From contig NC_087096.1 in the NCBI RefSeq assembly GCF_963855985.1, positions 15,004,001-15,068,000 of the forward strand: a stretch of DNA of 64,000 bases, given 5' to 3'. Shown here piece after piece: positions 52,401 to 62,200 of the stretch. The notes under the pieces are model-generated. The model was given only the letters and a program-made list of their open reading frames with translations. It was not told the DNA's origin and ran no database searches. The stretch is from Ostrinia nubilalis. Taxonomy: Eukaryota > Arthropoda > Insecta > Lepidoptera > Crambidae. Position 1 is the first letter of the stretch. Every line of letters starts with the position of its first letter. The position numbers and the translations under genes are program-made.

Positions 52401-52544
52401 ATGATAACATATTATTTCCTACAGGTTTTTATTAGCAAACAAATAATAATCCTACAGCTAGTCCAAAACGACTGAAAACAATGTCTTATAGTGCGTTTAA
52501 TAAGATTTATTAGTACTTCCTTACCTTTGCATATTGCCGGCCAT
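43206..52544 (-). CDS. Hexd: Hexosaminidase D-like beta-N-acetylhexosaminidase (GH20), complete, 11 coding exons
   Basis: The spliced product is 476 residues, close to vertebrate hexosaminidase D (~486). Exons from 5' to 3': 52525-52544, 52271-52325, 51975-52157, 50527-50724, 48827-49010, 48045-48199, 46944-47056, 46087-46187, 45262-45379, 44039-44125, 43206-43422. All junctions are GT-AG and in phase. There is no signal peptide, as expected for this nucleo-cytoplasmic enzyme. Landmarks: VVHLDLKGAPPK (res. 7-18), LIEWEDTFPYEG, LIQTFSHLEFVLKHP, HIGADE with the catalytic Asp151-Glu152, LMWDDMLRG (~199), PVIWDY, WAASAFKG and GIILTGWSRYDHY. It should cleave terminal GalNAc or GlcNAc residues. Introns carry several MITEs and a hAT element. 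Confidence 0.95.
44039..44125 (-). CDS. Hexd: Hexd exon 10
   Basis: 87 bases, VGSWFNPWQIENNYTNPYKV to RIASAAR, donor gtaagt (44033-44038). The WFNPW segment matches the family's WF.P motif near the C-terminus. Confidence 0.92.
44425..44530 (-). mobile_element. Retroposon 3'-end fragment (CAT tail, acagccatttacagtccactgc)
   Basis: catcatcatcatcaacagcc followed by atttacagtccactgctggac occurs also at 7363-7470 inside the 1.1-kb hAT element. Confidence 0.55.
44745..44925 (+). mobile_element. SINE 3' body
   Basis: tatgtatgtatttacaaaaaaa through ctagtacccatagtacaagc to gtaaaatgtccaaggatatttatt, the same family as 3800-4032 without its tRNA-like head. Confidence 0.6.
45262..45379 (-). CDS. Hexd: Hexd exon 9
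   Basis: 118 bases, NIMYETLPPSSWPGMQFA to NQFLNGE; donor gtaagt at 45256-45261, chosen over an overlapping gtgtaa because only it keeps frame with exon 10. Confidence 0.9.
45464..45652 (-). mobile_element. Helitron-like element, CTAGCTTTTGCCCGCGG end
   Basis: ctagcttttgcccgcggcttcacccgcg to ttcgcatttataatattagta, in Hexd intron 8. Related to 38762-38985. Confidence 0.75.
46087..46187 (-). CDS. Hexd: Hexd exon 8
   Basis: 101 bases, YDHYATLCELLPVAMPSLV to TKPEDVPI, ending in phase 1 at donor gtaagt (46081-46086). It completes the GWSRYDHY motif with exon 7. Confidence 0.95.
46370..46695 (-). mobile_element. LINE 3'-end retroposon, GTTCGTTC tail
   Basis: gttcgttcgttcgtttcagcc starts the reverse complement of the GAACGAAC-tailed family. 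Its minus frame still reads KWQWAGHI, PTRWTDD and similar RTE-like C-terminal motifs. It lies in Hexd intron 7. Confidence 0.7.
46720..46931. mobile_element. 212-bp near-perfect palindromic MITE
   Basis: AAAGCCTGGTCCGTGAGCACG and its inverse bound arms of about 90 bases that differ at only a few positions (for example aataacc versus ggtcatt). The middle is GC-rich (cactgcgggcgcccg). It sits 12 bases inside Hexd intron 7 from the donor of exon 7. Confidence 0.85.
46944..47056 (-). CDS. Hexd: Hexd exon 7
   Basis: 113 bases, ILASTYRYVSNNEAWL to GIILTGWS plus two bases, donor gtaatt. A palindromic MITE (46720-46931) ends only 12 bases past this donor. Confidence 0.94.
47865..47970 (+). mobile_element. 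LINE 3'-end fragment, GATGAT tail
   Basis: cgctggatgcaggccgctacc to gtggcttaaatgatgatgatg, in Hexd intron 6. Confidence 0.65.
48045..48199 (-). CDS. Hexd: Hexd exon 6
   Basis: 155 bases, YDLGSKVQPVIWDYSPKEV to WAASAFKGASGANQ; donor gtgaga. VIWDY and WAASAFKG are conserved active-site elements. Confidence 0.95.
48215..48505 (-). mobile_element. Two LINE 3'-end fragments (CAT-tail and TTCGTT-tail types)
   Basis: 48215-48320 has tcatttcagccataggacgtcc and gcggcctgcatccagcgcc. 48400-48505 has cattcgttttaattaaaagatgtcc and ccggtccttcgctgcccgc. Both are reverse complements of the two retroposon families of this window. Confidence 0.6.
48827..49010 (-). CDS. Hexd: Hexd exon 5
   Basis: 184 bases, IWHLGVCPDCQSRIAG to MWDDMLRGIKTDILL, ending in phase 1 at donor gtgagt (48821-48826). 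ILMWDDMLR is strongly family-specific. A hAT element (49045-49904) lies in the intron 34 bases upstream of its acceptor. Confidence 0.95.
49045..49904. mobile_element. 860-bp hAT-like MITE with AGGCT-rich subterminal arrays
   Basis: The ends TAGTGTTCCCG and CGGGAACACTA are perfect inverses. They are flanked by the exact 8-bp duplication CTTACTAC (49037-49044, 49905-49912). Both subterminal regions (49056-49265 and 49655-49890) are filled with AGGCTTTTAGGC, CCTATAGG and their inverses. The centre is plain AT-rich DNA. The end fits YARNG. It lies in Hexd intron 4. Confidence 0.9.
50036..50270. mobile_element. Short GAACGAAC retroposon tail joined to a Helitron-like element
   Basis: ggacaaagtggacgtcatttggctgaaacgaac is a 40-base retroposon end. 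From 50079, ctagcttttgcccgcggcttc opens a minus-orientation Helitron-like copy that ends near tcgcatttataatatta. Confidence 0.65.
50527..50724 (-). CDS. Hexd: Hexd exon 4 (catalytic Asp-Glu)
   Basis: 66 codons, IQLIQTFSHLEFVLKHPKF to YVHIGADE, donor gtaagg at 50521-50526. The terminal Asp-Glu is the catalytic pair of GH20 enzymes. CLCPCKPDSLPL matches the family's segment before the helix. Confidence 0.95.
51265..51402. mobile_element. Probable MITE (gcctgtctcaagag / tgtcttgaggcaa)
   Basis: gcctgtctcaagagtcaagcaccatttt and aaaatggcggtgtcttgaggc are imperfect inverted ends about 135 bp apart in Hexd intron 3. Confidence 0.5.
51975..52157 (-). CDS. Hexd: Hexd exon 3
   Basis: 61 codons, VLLIIKSCGGTGVLIEWED to FIKANGLLP, phase 0 at both ends, donor gtaagt. 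EWEDTFPYEG forms part of the GH20 barrel. The GSHGNSGGDG stretch is longer and more Gly-rich than the vertebrate loop. Confidence 0.95.
52271..52325 (-). CDS. Hexd: Hexd exon 2
   Basis: 55 bases from acceptor ttgttcatcag to donor gtatac (52265-52270), encoding VVHLDLKGAPPKIDFLEK. HLDLKGAPP is a near-invariant opening of hexosaminidase D. Confidence 0.93.
52525..52544 (-). CDS. Hexd: Hexd exon 1 (20 coding bases)
   Basis: ATGGCCGGCAATATGCAAAG before donor gtaagg (52519-52524) encodes MAGNMQ plus two bases of Arg7. It joins in phase to GVVHLDLKG of exon 2, giving MQRVVHLDLKG, the usual start of the family. This exon is too short for ORF finding and was located by phase and splice-site matching. 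Confidence 0.85.
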
Positions 52545-52860
52545 TTGTAATGAAATTTACACTATAAATTATGAAAGCCCTTTCACAATTGGCTTTGAAG
52601 CATCAATTATACGTTTTAGATAATCTATTTTGTAATTTTCGGCGAAAAAAAATGTTTGTTTACTGAATTTCCATAACACAAAATGACAACTATTATTTGA
52701 CCGATCGTCAAATCGAAAGTCTGACTTTATTTTTTTTAAACTGTCAAGTGATTGCATTACGTCATTTATTTTAACGATTGCCGACAATAGCCGATTTCCC
52801 GCTTAAATGAAAAAGTTTCAAATTGTTTGAGTCGGTGAATTAAATTATTAATTTAAGCCT

Positions 52861-53028
52861 AGGCGCAGACCACGGACTTTTAGTTGGCCGATAGTTGAGT
52901 CGGGCTGTTAATCAGCATGGACATGTATGAAAGTGCGCAGATTACACCGATTTGATAGCGGTAGATTCTTCATACAAATTAATTTCGGGTCTAACTATCG
53001 GCAAATTAAATCGGTGGTCTGCGCCTAG
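52861..53028. mobile_element. MITE with 16-bp inverted ends CCTAGGCGCAGACCAC
   Basis: The left end cctaggcgcagaccac and the right end gtggtctgcgcctagg are perfect inverses. An inner pair (gttggccgatagtt / ctaactatcggc) also folds back. The element lies about 320 bases upstream of the Hexd start, in or near its promoter. A degraded copy is at 24497-24667. Confidence 0.85.
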
Positions 53029-53108
53029 GTCATGGCGTCATCGGCGTCGTGTTTGTTAGTTTTAAAATTGCATTCGTTCCGTGGACGAAATATGAAATTC
53101 AAGCTAAG

Positions 53109-54548
53109 TAGTCCAGTCAATAAAGCATTATAGATGGAAAACTGTAGAACACAATTTCTGACTTCAGGACTTTATTTAGACTAGTTAGGAGGTGAACATA
53201 GCAAAAGTCCCCGTCCTTAGCCCTTGAGCCGGCGGGGAGAGGGGGGTTTAAAGGTGCCACTTTTCGGTTTTTCGCTTAATCCTCGGAAACTATGCGTCCT
53301 AATGACATGACTACTATGAACCAAAAAAAGCATATTCAATTTGCTACAGGTGAGATAGTCAACTTTTTTGATAAATTGTATAGTTTTCGCGGCATCTGCT
53401 CTAGAAGGTCTGTAATATTGGAAATTTTATTTTTGTCTTACATGTTCCCATCAGGAGAAAATCGACTAAATCAACATTGAGCAATCATTCTAGACATGCG
53501 GGAGCATGTTAAGCCTAGTTCCAGGGAGGGGACTGCACCGTGCGTATATTTAGACGAACCACTTTGAGCCACTATTGACTCCTCATCACTCAAAAACTAC
53601 TGTGCATTAACACTTCAAATTTGGCTCATGTGTTGAGACTTGCAAGATATACATCAGCTTCAAATTTCATAAATATGCCTCAAACGGTTCTTTAGGTATT
53701 AACGTCCAAAAATCTACATGTCTGACCTATAGACCAAATTCTAACCACTTCCAGATGACCTCGAAGGTTCAAATTTGGCATCCAGAAAGGTAGTTATGTA
53801 AATACAAAGGAACAAATAAAAAACCATTAAATTTTAACATTTCACAGGTGATAGATAGATTTTAGTGTTCTAAATGTCGATTTTTGAACGTCAATACCTA
53901 AATAGCCGTTTGAGGTATATTTATGAAATTTAAAGCTGATGTATATCTTGCAAGTCTCAATACATGAGCCAAATTTGAAGAGTTAATGCACAGTAGTTTT
54001 TGATTGATGAGGAGTCAAAAGTGGCTCCAATTGGTTCGTCTAAATATACGCACGGTGCAGTCCCTTCCCTGGAACTAGGCTTAACATGCTCCCGCATGTC
54101 TATAGTGTGTGCTCAATGTTGATTTAGTCGATTTTCTCCTGATAGGAACATGTAAGACAAAAATTAAATTTCCAATTTTACAGACCTTCTAGAGCAAATG
54201 CCGCAAAAACTATACAAGATATAGAAAAACTTGACGGTCTCGCCTGTAGCAAATTGAATAAGCTTTTTTTGGTTCATAGTAGTCATGTCACTAGGACGCA
54301 TAGTTTCCGAGGATTAACCTTTGGCGTGCTATTGAGCCGCGCAAAACTGCACCCCCCAACTGCTACGGTTTTCAAATGATGTTCCAAATGACAAAGTAAT
54401 CTTGTCTTAGATCTGAGACAAAGCAGCTAAGGGCGGGGACTTTTGCTATGTTCACCACCTAACTAGGCTAAATAAAGTCCCGAGGTCAGAAATTGTGTTC
54501 CACGGATTTCTCTCTACACCGTCGTTAAGGCATTCATTGACTGGACTA
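53109..54548. mobile_element. 1.44-kb foldback element with ends TAGTCCAGTCA
   Basis: Almost the whole sequence is an imperfect inverted repeat with arms of about 600-650 bases and a core of about 150 bases near 53730-53880. Matching blocks include cacaatttctgac, gtgaacatagcaaaagtccccg, cctcggaaactatgcgtcc, aaaatcgactaaatcaacattgag and acatgcgggagcatgttaagcc. The arms differ by substitutions and indels, so this is not an assembly mirror. The ends match those of 6513-8688. No coding frame. It lies between Hexd and the transporter. Confidence 0.85.
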
Positions 54549-56042
54549 AAGGTACAATTTTAATTTTATTATTCTCACCAACATTTTAATCTAATTTAGA
54601 CATTTATGGCATGTTACTTGCTTATTGCATTTTGTGTTATTCTTTAATCATAAGAGATTGAGAACCTTAAACAAAACGTAGACAGAGAAAACTAGTAGTA
54701 TTCTCTGTCTACGAAACAAAATATCTATAGTTCCAAAATACTGAACTGTCCTATCGATGACATTGACAGCGGGGCGCCACCGTCAATACCGAATCGCTGG
54801 TTCCGATTTTTGCCATGTTGGAAACCATAAAGTTGAACGATGGTAGCGCCCCCCTGTCATTGAGTTTGGCGGGACAGTTCAGCGTGGGTCATCTATAAAT
54901 TGGAATGATAGGTAGGTAGATTAAAAATAAAAATAATATGTGAATAGCAAACTTTAATATTTATGAATGAATGAAATACAAAAAGCAGGTAGATATAAAA
55001 TATAATTTTAAAGACTAATTTCTTAACCTAGGTAATTAAGTAGATTTTAAAACTTACGTTTTACAATACTAGGGTACCTAACTTAAGTAAATAAATAAAT
55101 TCATTCTTTTCATCGGTGTTCTCAATTGGCAAGTTAAAAATAAGAATTAACATTTAAAATTTTACCGTGTCTTTAATGAATGTCTATGAAAATATCACTA
55201 CTTACTAAGAAATACTTAATCATATCGAATCCTTCTCAGAAACCACAATAAATTTAAATATGAATTAATCTTATGCTACGATTATACTTTTTAACTAAAT
55301 TACACTCAAAAATACAAAATACATAAACTCCGTAAGAGTCATTAAGATTAAATAAATAAAACTAAGTACTAAATTAATCCCAATAAGTTACTATTCTATC
55401 AAATAGCAAACCACTTATTTATACTGAGGGTAGTTGTAAAATCCGATGCCTGATTAAATACACTTGACTTTCCGTAAATCCTATAATTAGGCACAATGTG
55501 ATCTTTACTTAAATCTGTAATTTAGTTTATAATTGAATCAAATAAATTACATGTGACATCTCTCACTTTTTTAATTGCTTCGTAATGTGCAACACGTAAC
55601 ATACTGTCGTAGCGACTACAGATTTTTTGTAGATACTTACATGGATACTTATAAAATAGGTAGTTATTATTAAATTAAATCTTCAAAAACTACCTAAACA
55701 CACCAACCAGAAAACGCAAATTCCTGTTACTCCTCCAACTCTAATATAAGTACAAATTAAAAAGAAACACCTTATCAAAGTCACTTAAATAGTTTCTAAA
55801 ATGTCATTTTCGTTTTATATCAACATGAGTAGATAGATAGCCAGTTTAAATAGTTTAGGTTAAGCACCATAAGTATGGTCCCTCGTTCAATTTGCAACAG
55901 TAACATCGATTATGTATTTGCTTATTTTTTTAGTCTGTTCTAAATATTGTAGAGTCCATTTTGTCGTCTTGCAGCCAGATCGGTTGCAATCTAAGGAATT
56001 AAAATAAATTCTCCAAAATGACTTTCATTACTTCTCTAATAT
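54549..56042 (-). other. Transporter 3' flank, probable 3' UTR
   Basis: AT-rich and free of recognisable repeats, unlike most of the window. A minus-strand ATTAAA-type signal at about 54950 could end a ~1.1-kb 3' UTR, but this is a guess from sequence alone. Confidence 0.3.
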
Positions 56043-56233
56043 CTAATGGGCAATGATAATCTTGACTCCAGGCTCGGGGTCCACCGCGACATCCTTCGCA
56101 AGCGGCGCGTTGCCGCAAATCCTGAAGTTCTTGGTGTACGGAATAACCCCCACAAGGAGACCAGAGATTATCACCCAGATGCCGGACACGTAGAACGCCG
56201 CGTCCCAGTATCCAGTAGAGTCTCTGAGTGCGC
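56043..56233 (-). CDS. SLC16-like last exon (TM12, C-terminus, stop)
   Basis: 191 bases from acceptor tcttttttttcag, GALRDSTGYWDAAFYVSG to VDPEPGVKIIIAH and TAG (56043-56045). TM12 is followed by a short cytoplasmic tail. Confidence 0.94.
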
Positions 56234-59200
56234 CTGAAAAAAAAGAAGGTTAGTGATGTAGAGGTTTTATTCAATCCAATAGATATTTTTCTTTCCAGCC
56301 AGGTATTTCTAAATGAATTTCAAACTTTCTAGGAGCCAATAAATACCGGACCAATAAAACCACCATCATAATCATCATCATTTCAGCCATAGGACGTCCA
56401 CTGCTGAACATAGGCCTCCCCCAATGATTTCCACCATAACCGGTTAGTAGCGGCCTGCGCCTGAACCCAGCGCCTTCCTGCTACCTTTATGAGGTCGTCG
56501 GTCCATCTTTTTGGACCACTCCACCGGATAATAATGTGGTAATTACTAATAATATAACATATGATCGATCGTGGTAGACCAAACTAGTAGTTAACCAGGT
56601 GCTTGTAAACACTCGTTGAACGATAAAGCTTGAAGTGCACGTTCATGGCGTATTAAGAGGATTATGACCTGTTTTACGACCTCACGACATTTTTTATGAC
56701 GGGCATTAGCATATAACTTGTTATGATGGACACTTTTTGTTTCTATGCCATTGACTGAGATTTGACAAAGTTTCAATGGAGTTTTTCAGGCATGAGAAAT
56801 TGTTTATGGTCTAGATAGCCTGCTAGATCGACGATCGATAAGAATAACATTATGTTTATTCATTTTTATACAATATTATAAATGCCATTGTTTATTTCAA
56901 ACAATTGATAATGTTACTAGGTATGCAAAATCACTTGAAACCTATGTTACAGTTAAGCTTTTACATTTACAAATACATTAGTTTTTATTTCATTCAAAAA
57001 TACCCAGTAGTTATGATTTTATAGGCATTCAAAGTTCGCTTAAATATTGAGTCCCGCCGACGGTCACGTGACCCCGTGTGACGTACATTCACAGCGTCCG
57101 CTCACTAGAAAACGGATATAAACATACTTAAATATATTTTTTTTTGTAAATACAAACTTATTATACATATTAACACCCAGACCCATCACAGAAATTAAAA
57201 TTGAACCAAACCCAAACTTGATGCGATTGTGTCGTTTTATTGCGAATTACCTTCCAGCTCCATCATTAGACCCCGATTACTATATATAATTAAAATACTC
57301 ATCAATACAAAACGAACGAGCCCAAATTCGATGCATTTAAGTCGTTTTATTATAGAGTTCCTATGGCCACCTTCCAGCTCCATCATCAGATCAGCTCCAT
57401 GTCATCATAATATTGCATGGTCATCCAAATCACATGTGTTTGCGAAATTTCAGCTTAATCGGTTGCCTGGAAGTGGGTCTTAATTCAGTTTGCAAGATTC
57501 CACCCATACAAATATGAGCCAGTCGTTGTAATATGACGTCACGCGCATAAAATGGCGGGCCGGCCGCCGCCCGCACTTTTAAAATTCAATATCTTGGAAA
57601 CTAATAGACGTATCGAAATAATTCTTTCACGAGTATTTTTTATTTTTAACAGAGAATACAGAAAGCTAAAAAACAAAATTAGTGAACATTCTTCATTACC
57701 TCATACTATCATATTCATACATTGCATTCAAAAGCATCAAAGAACAATGCACATCAGAATAAACTTAGTCGTGTAAAATCGCACTCATTTCAACCACAAA
57801 CAGCTGCCTATAGCGTTTATCTTTCGTCCGTAAATGGTTTCAGTATTTGATAGATGATTGCAATCAACACCATAATAAAACATCACTCACCAGCCATAGG
57901 CGGTCCAATCAGATGCCCAACTCCTTGACTCAGCAGGACCAGTCCATAAGCCATCGTGAATCTCTCCAAGGCGATCAGCTCCACCAGTATACTCGGGGTA
58001 TACGAGTACGAACTCGAGAACATGAGCCCAAACATCACAGCGTTAAGGGCTAAAATGTAGAAACTGTACGGAGCTTCAGGGTCCATGATGTTGATGAGGA
58101 TCGGGAACATGAGGATGGTGATTCCGCAGACAATGAGGCAAAGAGCGTAGGTCTTGGTCACGTTCACCCAGGGCAGGTCACCCATCCAGCCGAGGCCGAC
58201 CTGAAAATATTTTATGTAATTACTGACGTGCGTGATCGAATCAAAAATGAGGAGATCCGCTGGAGAACCAAAGTGACATAGCCCACAGAATCGCTAAAAT
58301 CAAGTGGCAGTGGGCGGGGTACATACTCGTAGCTCATAGAGCTGATGGCCGCTGGGGCAGAAAATTTCTCGAGTGGCGACCCCGAGCCGGAGTCGTAGCG
58401 TGTGCAGGTCTCCCACTAGTTGGACAGACGATCTGCTGAAGGTCGCGGGAAGAGCCTGGATGCGGGCGGCGCAGGACTGGTCTTTGTGGAAAACCTTGTG
58501 GGAAGCCTTTGTCCAGCAGTGGACATCATTTGAAATGAACGAACGAACTTTAAATAGCAGTGGGCCCAAAGATAAATAGCGAATTTTACCAGTTACCTAG
58601 GTTTATTTATCTTTAAGGGGGTTTCATGAGATTAGATTGAATAATGTAATGTAGATTAGAGATTGGATAAACAATAATAATACTACTGTCATCTAATACT
58701 GTTGAGTACTAGGTACTATGGGGACTCTACATACTAGTAATTTACGATCTTATTGTAAAGAAATGTCCCCTGATCGCGTTTGAAAAGACATTAGTTTACC
58801 ATAGTTACAAGTTACATAATACAGGTCCATTCTGCCGCACAATTTATAAACGCAGTAAGTAACACGTGAACAGTTTCGAGAAAAACGCGATCAAAGTTGA
58901 AATTTTATTTTGGGGTGTCTACAATTAATTACGCAAATATTTGTAAAAAAAAATATATGGGCTTGTAGAGCTAAACTCAAAGTTTATTTTGATATGAGGT
59001 TTTTGTATTTTAATTAATATTTTGTATTTAAAATTATTAAAAAACTCTTTATGTTATGGATTAACTAAGTTTTCGTTCGATACTTACTACCCATGAATGC
59101 AGTATGATTGTTCCTTACTGCGTTTATCAGTAGTTTTCGTTACTTACGGTACATGTGTTAAATGATTGATTTAAATTTTAGTTCTTACAACGTAATATTC

Positions 59201-62200
59201 GTCAGTTGCAGGTTCACTTGGGGTAACTGACAAAATACAGTTTTTCAGTAGAGCCGTTTAAAGTTTTTTTTCGTCTTAAATCGGACATAACTTTTTTTCT
59301 ATTTAACCTTCTTTGGATCTGTTTTTACAGAAATGCTTAGAATTCTACGCAGTTTTAGATTAAATAAAAAGAATGATCTAATATGTCTTAGTTAAGGAAA
59401 TAAATTGCAGTTACACCAATGTATTTTTGTGCTTTTGACAGTTACACTAATTTTACACCAAACTTTTGGAAAAAACATAGGTCAAATTGGTGTAAGTACT
59501 GCCCAAAGTTAAAATAATTTGATGTTTTTGCTGATTTTGCTTGGTTTTGTTTACTTAGTTGCTGTATAATTTATGTAAAAGTATTAAAAAATAAGAGAAT
59601 TCATGAAAAAATAACATTTTGTCGTTTGTTTTATTTTTTTTTAATTTTATTAGATGTAACTTTTATTTTATTCATTAAAAAATGTTAAAAAAGCCACGAA
59701 AATCAAGGAAATATGTGTATTTAATTATTTTAAGACAGAAATATCGAAATAACTAAAGTATTACTGTGAAACTAAGTAATTTGAATATTTTTTAAGCTTT
59801 GACTTACCAATACCGTATTTAGCTCTACGGGGCAACTTAAACTGAAAACAAAAATGGATTTAATTTCCCACCTCTTTATAGCAATGTTGAATTAAGGTCA
59901 TGAGTACTACAACAGTAAAAGTAACAGAGTAACAACAGGTTAATGTTAGCAACGCGCATTGACGCCTAGTTGGCTGGATAGTTTGTTCAATTTCAATATT
60001 TTTTTTGTTGAGCTAACTTTAACTTCTTTAACTGATACTGCTGGTATAATAATAATGTAATATGCCTTAAAACTTACTTAATTCCTATTTTATTTCATAT
60101 TATAAACCTTAGCAAATCAGTGTAATTGCAAAGTTTTGTAGCAAAATTTTTACATTATTACAGATACATCAATTCAACCTGGTAAAATTATTACAATGTC
60201 AGTTACACCAAAATTGTGAAGGAAATCTGAAAAGTTCATACCTGAAAATGTCCGTGTAATTGTAATTTTTTTAAAGCTAGAATTTTTTTACGTATACCAT
60301 TCGAAAGAGCAAAAAAACTAAGAAAAACTGTATATTTAACTCAAAAACCGTATTTTGTCAGTTACCCCAAGTGAACCTGCAACTGACGATATATGCGCCG
60401 TATCTTTACAACTTACTGCATTTATGAGTGGGAGTGTGAATCAAAATAATTAATCAAAACTTTAAATGCGCAGTAATAATACAATTATACTGCGCTTATC
60501 ATAAGCCAATAACGCTTTCATGTTGAACTTTCCCAAATGACCAAGGGGTAAATGAAACAAGTATTACAAAATAATTGCTGAGATCGCTTGTTATTCAATC
60601 AAAAATTAAGATATGGCACCCACTTTTAGATCTTAAATATACCAATCTAATAAAATAAAGACTCGGTCGTTCGTTTCAGCCGAAAGAAGTCCACTGCTGG
60701 ACAACGGCCTCCCCCAAGGATTTCCACAAAGACCGGTCCTGTGCCTCTCGCATACAGGCACCTGACGCGACCTTCACCAGATCATCGGTCCACCTAGTGT
60801 GAGGCTTGCCCAAGCTGCGTCTTCCAGCTCATGGTCGCCACTCAAGAACTTTCCTGCCCCAGCGGCCATCAGACAACTTATAGTGTCTCCAACCTTCAGA
60901 GGAGTGGGTACAGCACGGCATTTGACATGATTTTTGTCTTATCCATTAAAGACCCATTTGTTGAGAGGCTCTATTGAGGCAATCGCGGATTGAGCTTAGA
61001 TCCTCCACGTTCTCAGCCATGACTACGATATCGTCCGCGAATCAAAGATGGGTGATGTACTCGCTGATGATATTTATGCCCAATCCGCTCCAGTCCAGAA
61101 GCTTGAAAACATCTTCCAGAGTGGTAGTGAACAGTTTTAGAAATATGACATCTCCCTGTCTGACCCCTCGCTGCAACTGAAGTCCTGATCCCGGAGACGG
61201 ACTGACATTGTGGCCTATTCGTACAAGCCCTTCAACGATTATATCTATACTAAATTTGGCACCGTTGGAGAGACTGTAGCTTGAAGAGAGGTCTTTCTCA
61301 TAGACCACAAATGCCAGACAAAGTTGCTGATTATTCTCCTCAGTTTTCTGCCATAGACAAGTATGTGGTCTATCATACTAAAGCCTTATCGGAAACCGAT
61401 TTGTTCGGGAGGCTAGATGTCGCGTGAAACCATTCATGATGGCTCTCAAAAACAGAATCAGAAGTGAGATGGGTATAAAATAAATTCTTCAACAAGGTTT
61501 TGTTACCTTTTTTGAAGAGGAGTATCACTACACTTCTGTGCCATGCCGTAGGCGTTTTTCCCTCAAGGATGACGGAATAGAATAGCTTCTAAGGAGCCTT
61601 TAGTACCGGCGTTCCGCCTGATTTCAGAAGCTCAGCCGTTATTCCATCATCGCCCGGTGCCTTGTTGTTTTTCAGCTGTTTGAGAGCCATTCTAATCTCG
61701 TACAGACACGTCCGGGATATCTTCGGTATAATGTCGGGTCAATCTAGCTCTTGGGTCTTCGGCTAGATTTGTCATTTGGACAGGTTTTCAACTTCTTCCA
61801 ATAACGTAAGAGTCAGCCACTGCGTTCATAACATGTTAACACCTAGGCAGCACTCTGACAATCCTTAGTATGTACGCAGTATAATTGTAATTACTGCATT
61901 AATATTAAGTACAAGTCATCTGTTTTTCCTATGGAAACATAATATCAGTGTGTGTTTAAGTGGAATTACTGCACATATACTACGTGCAAGGTGAACTTAA
62001 CAATTGTAGAAACATAATAAGAATGATGTAATTGGCACATACTGCACTATTACTGTGTAGCAAATTAAGTAAGCGCGAGTATTCACGTAATATTAAGTTA
62101 TTATGTGCTCTTACTGCTAACATAGTATGTGAAGAAACCTACAATCTGCTCTTTACTGCGTTTATGATAACATGTATCTTCCGTTCTAAGATAGATAGAA

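Noticed and set aside
52569..52787. 72-codon minus ORF just upstream of Hexd
   Set aside because: It begins at TTG, its first ATG is at codon 11, it resembles nothing I recognise, and the real Hexd start is the short exon at 52525-52544. At most an upstream ORF.
53109..54548. Assembly artefact (mirrored contig)
   Set aside because: The arms differ by many substitutions and indels and end in the same inverted terminus as another element, so it is a genuine old foldback.
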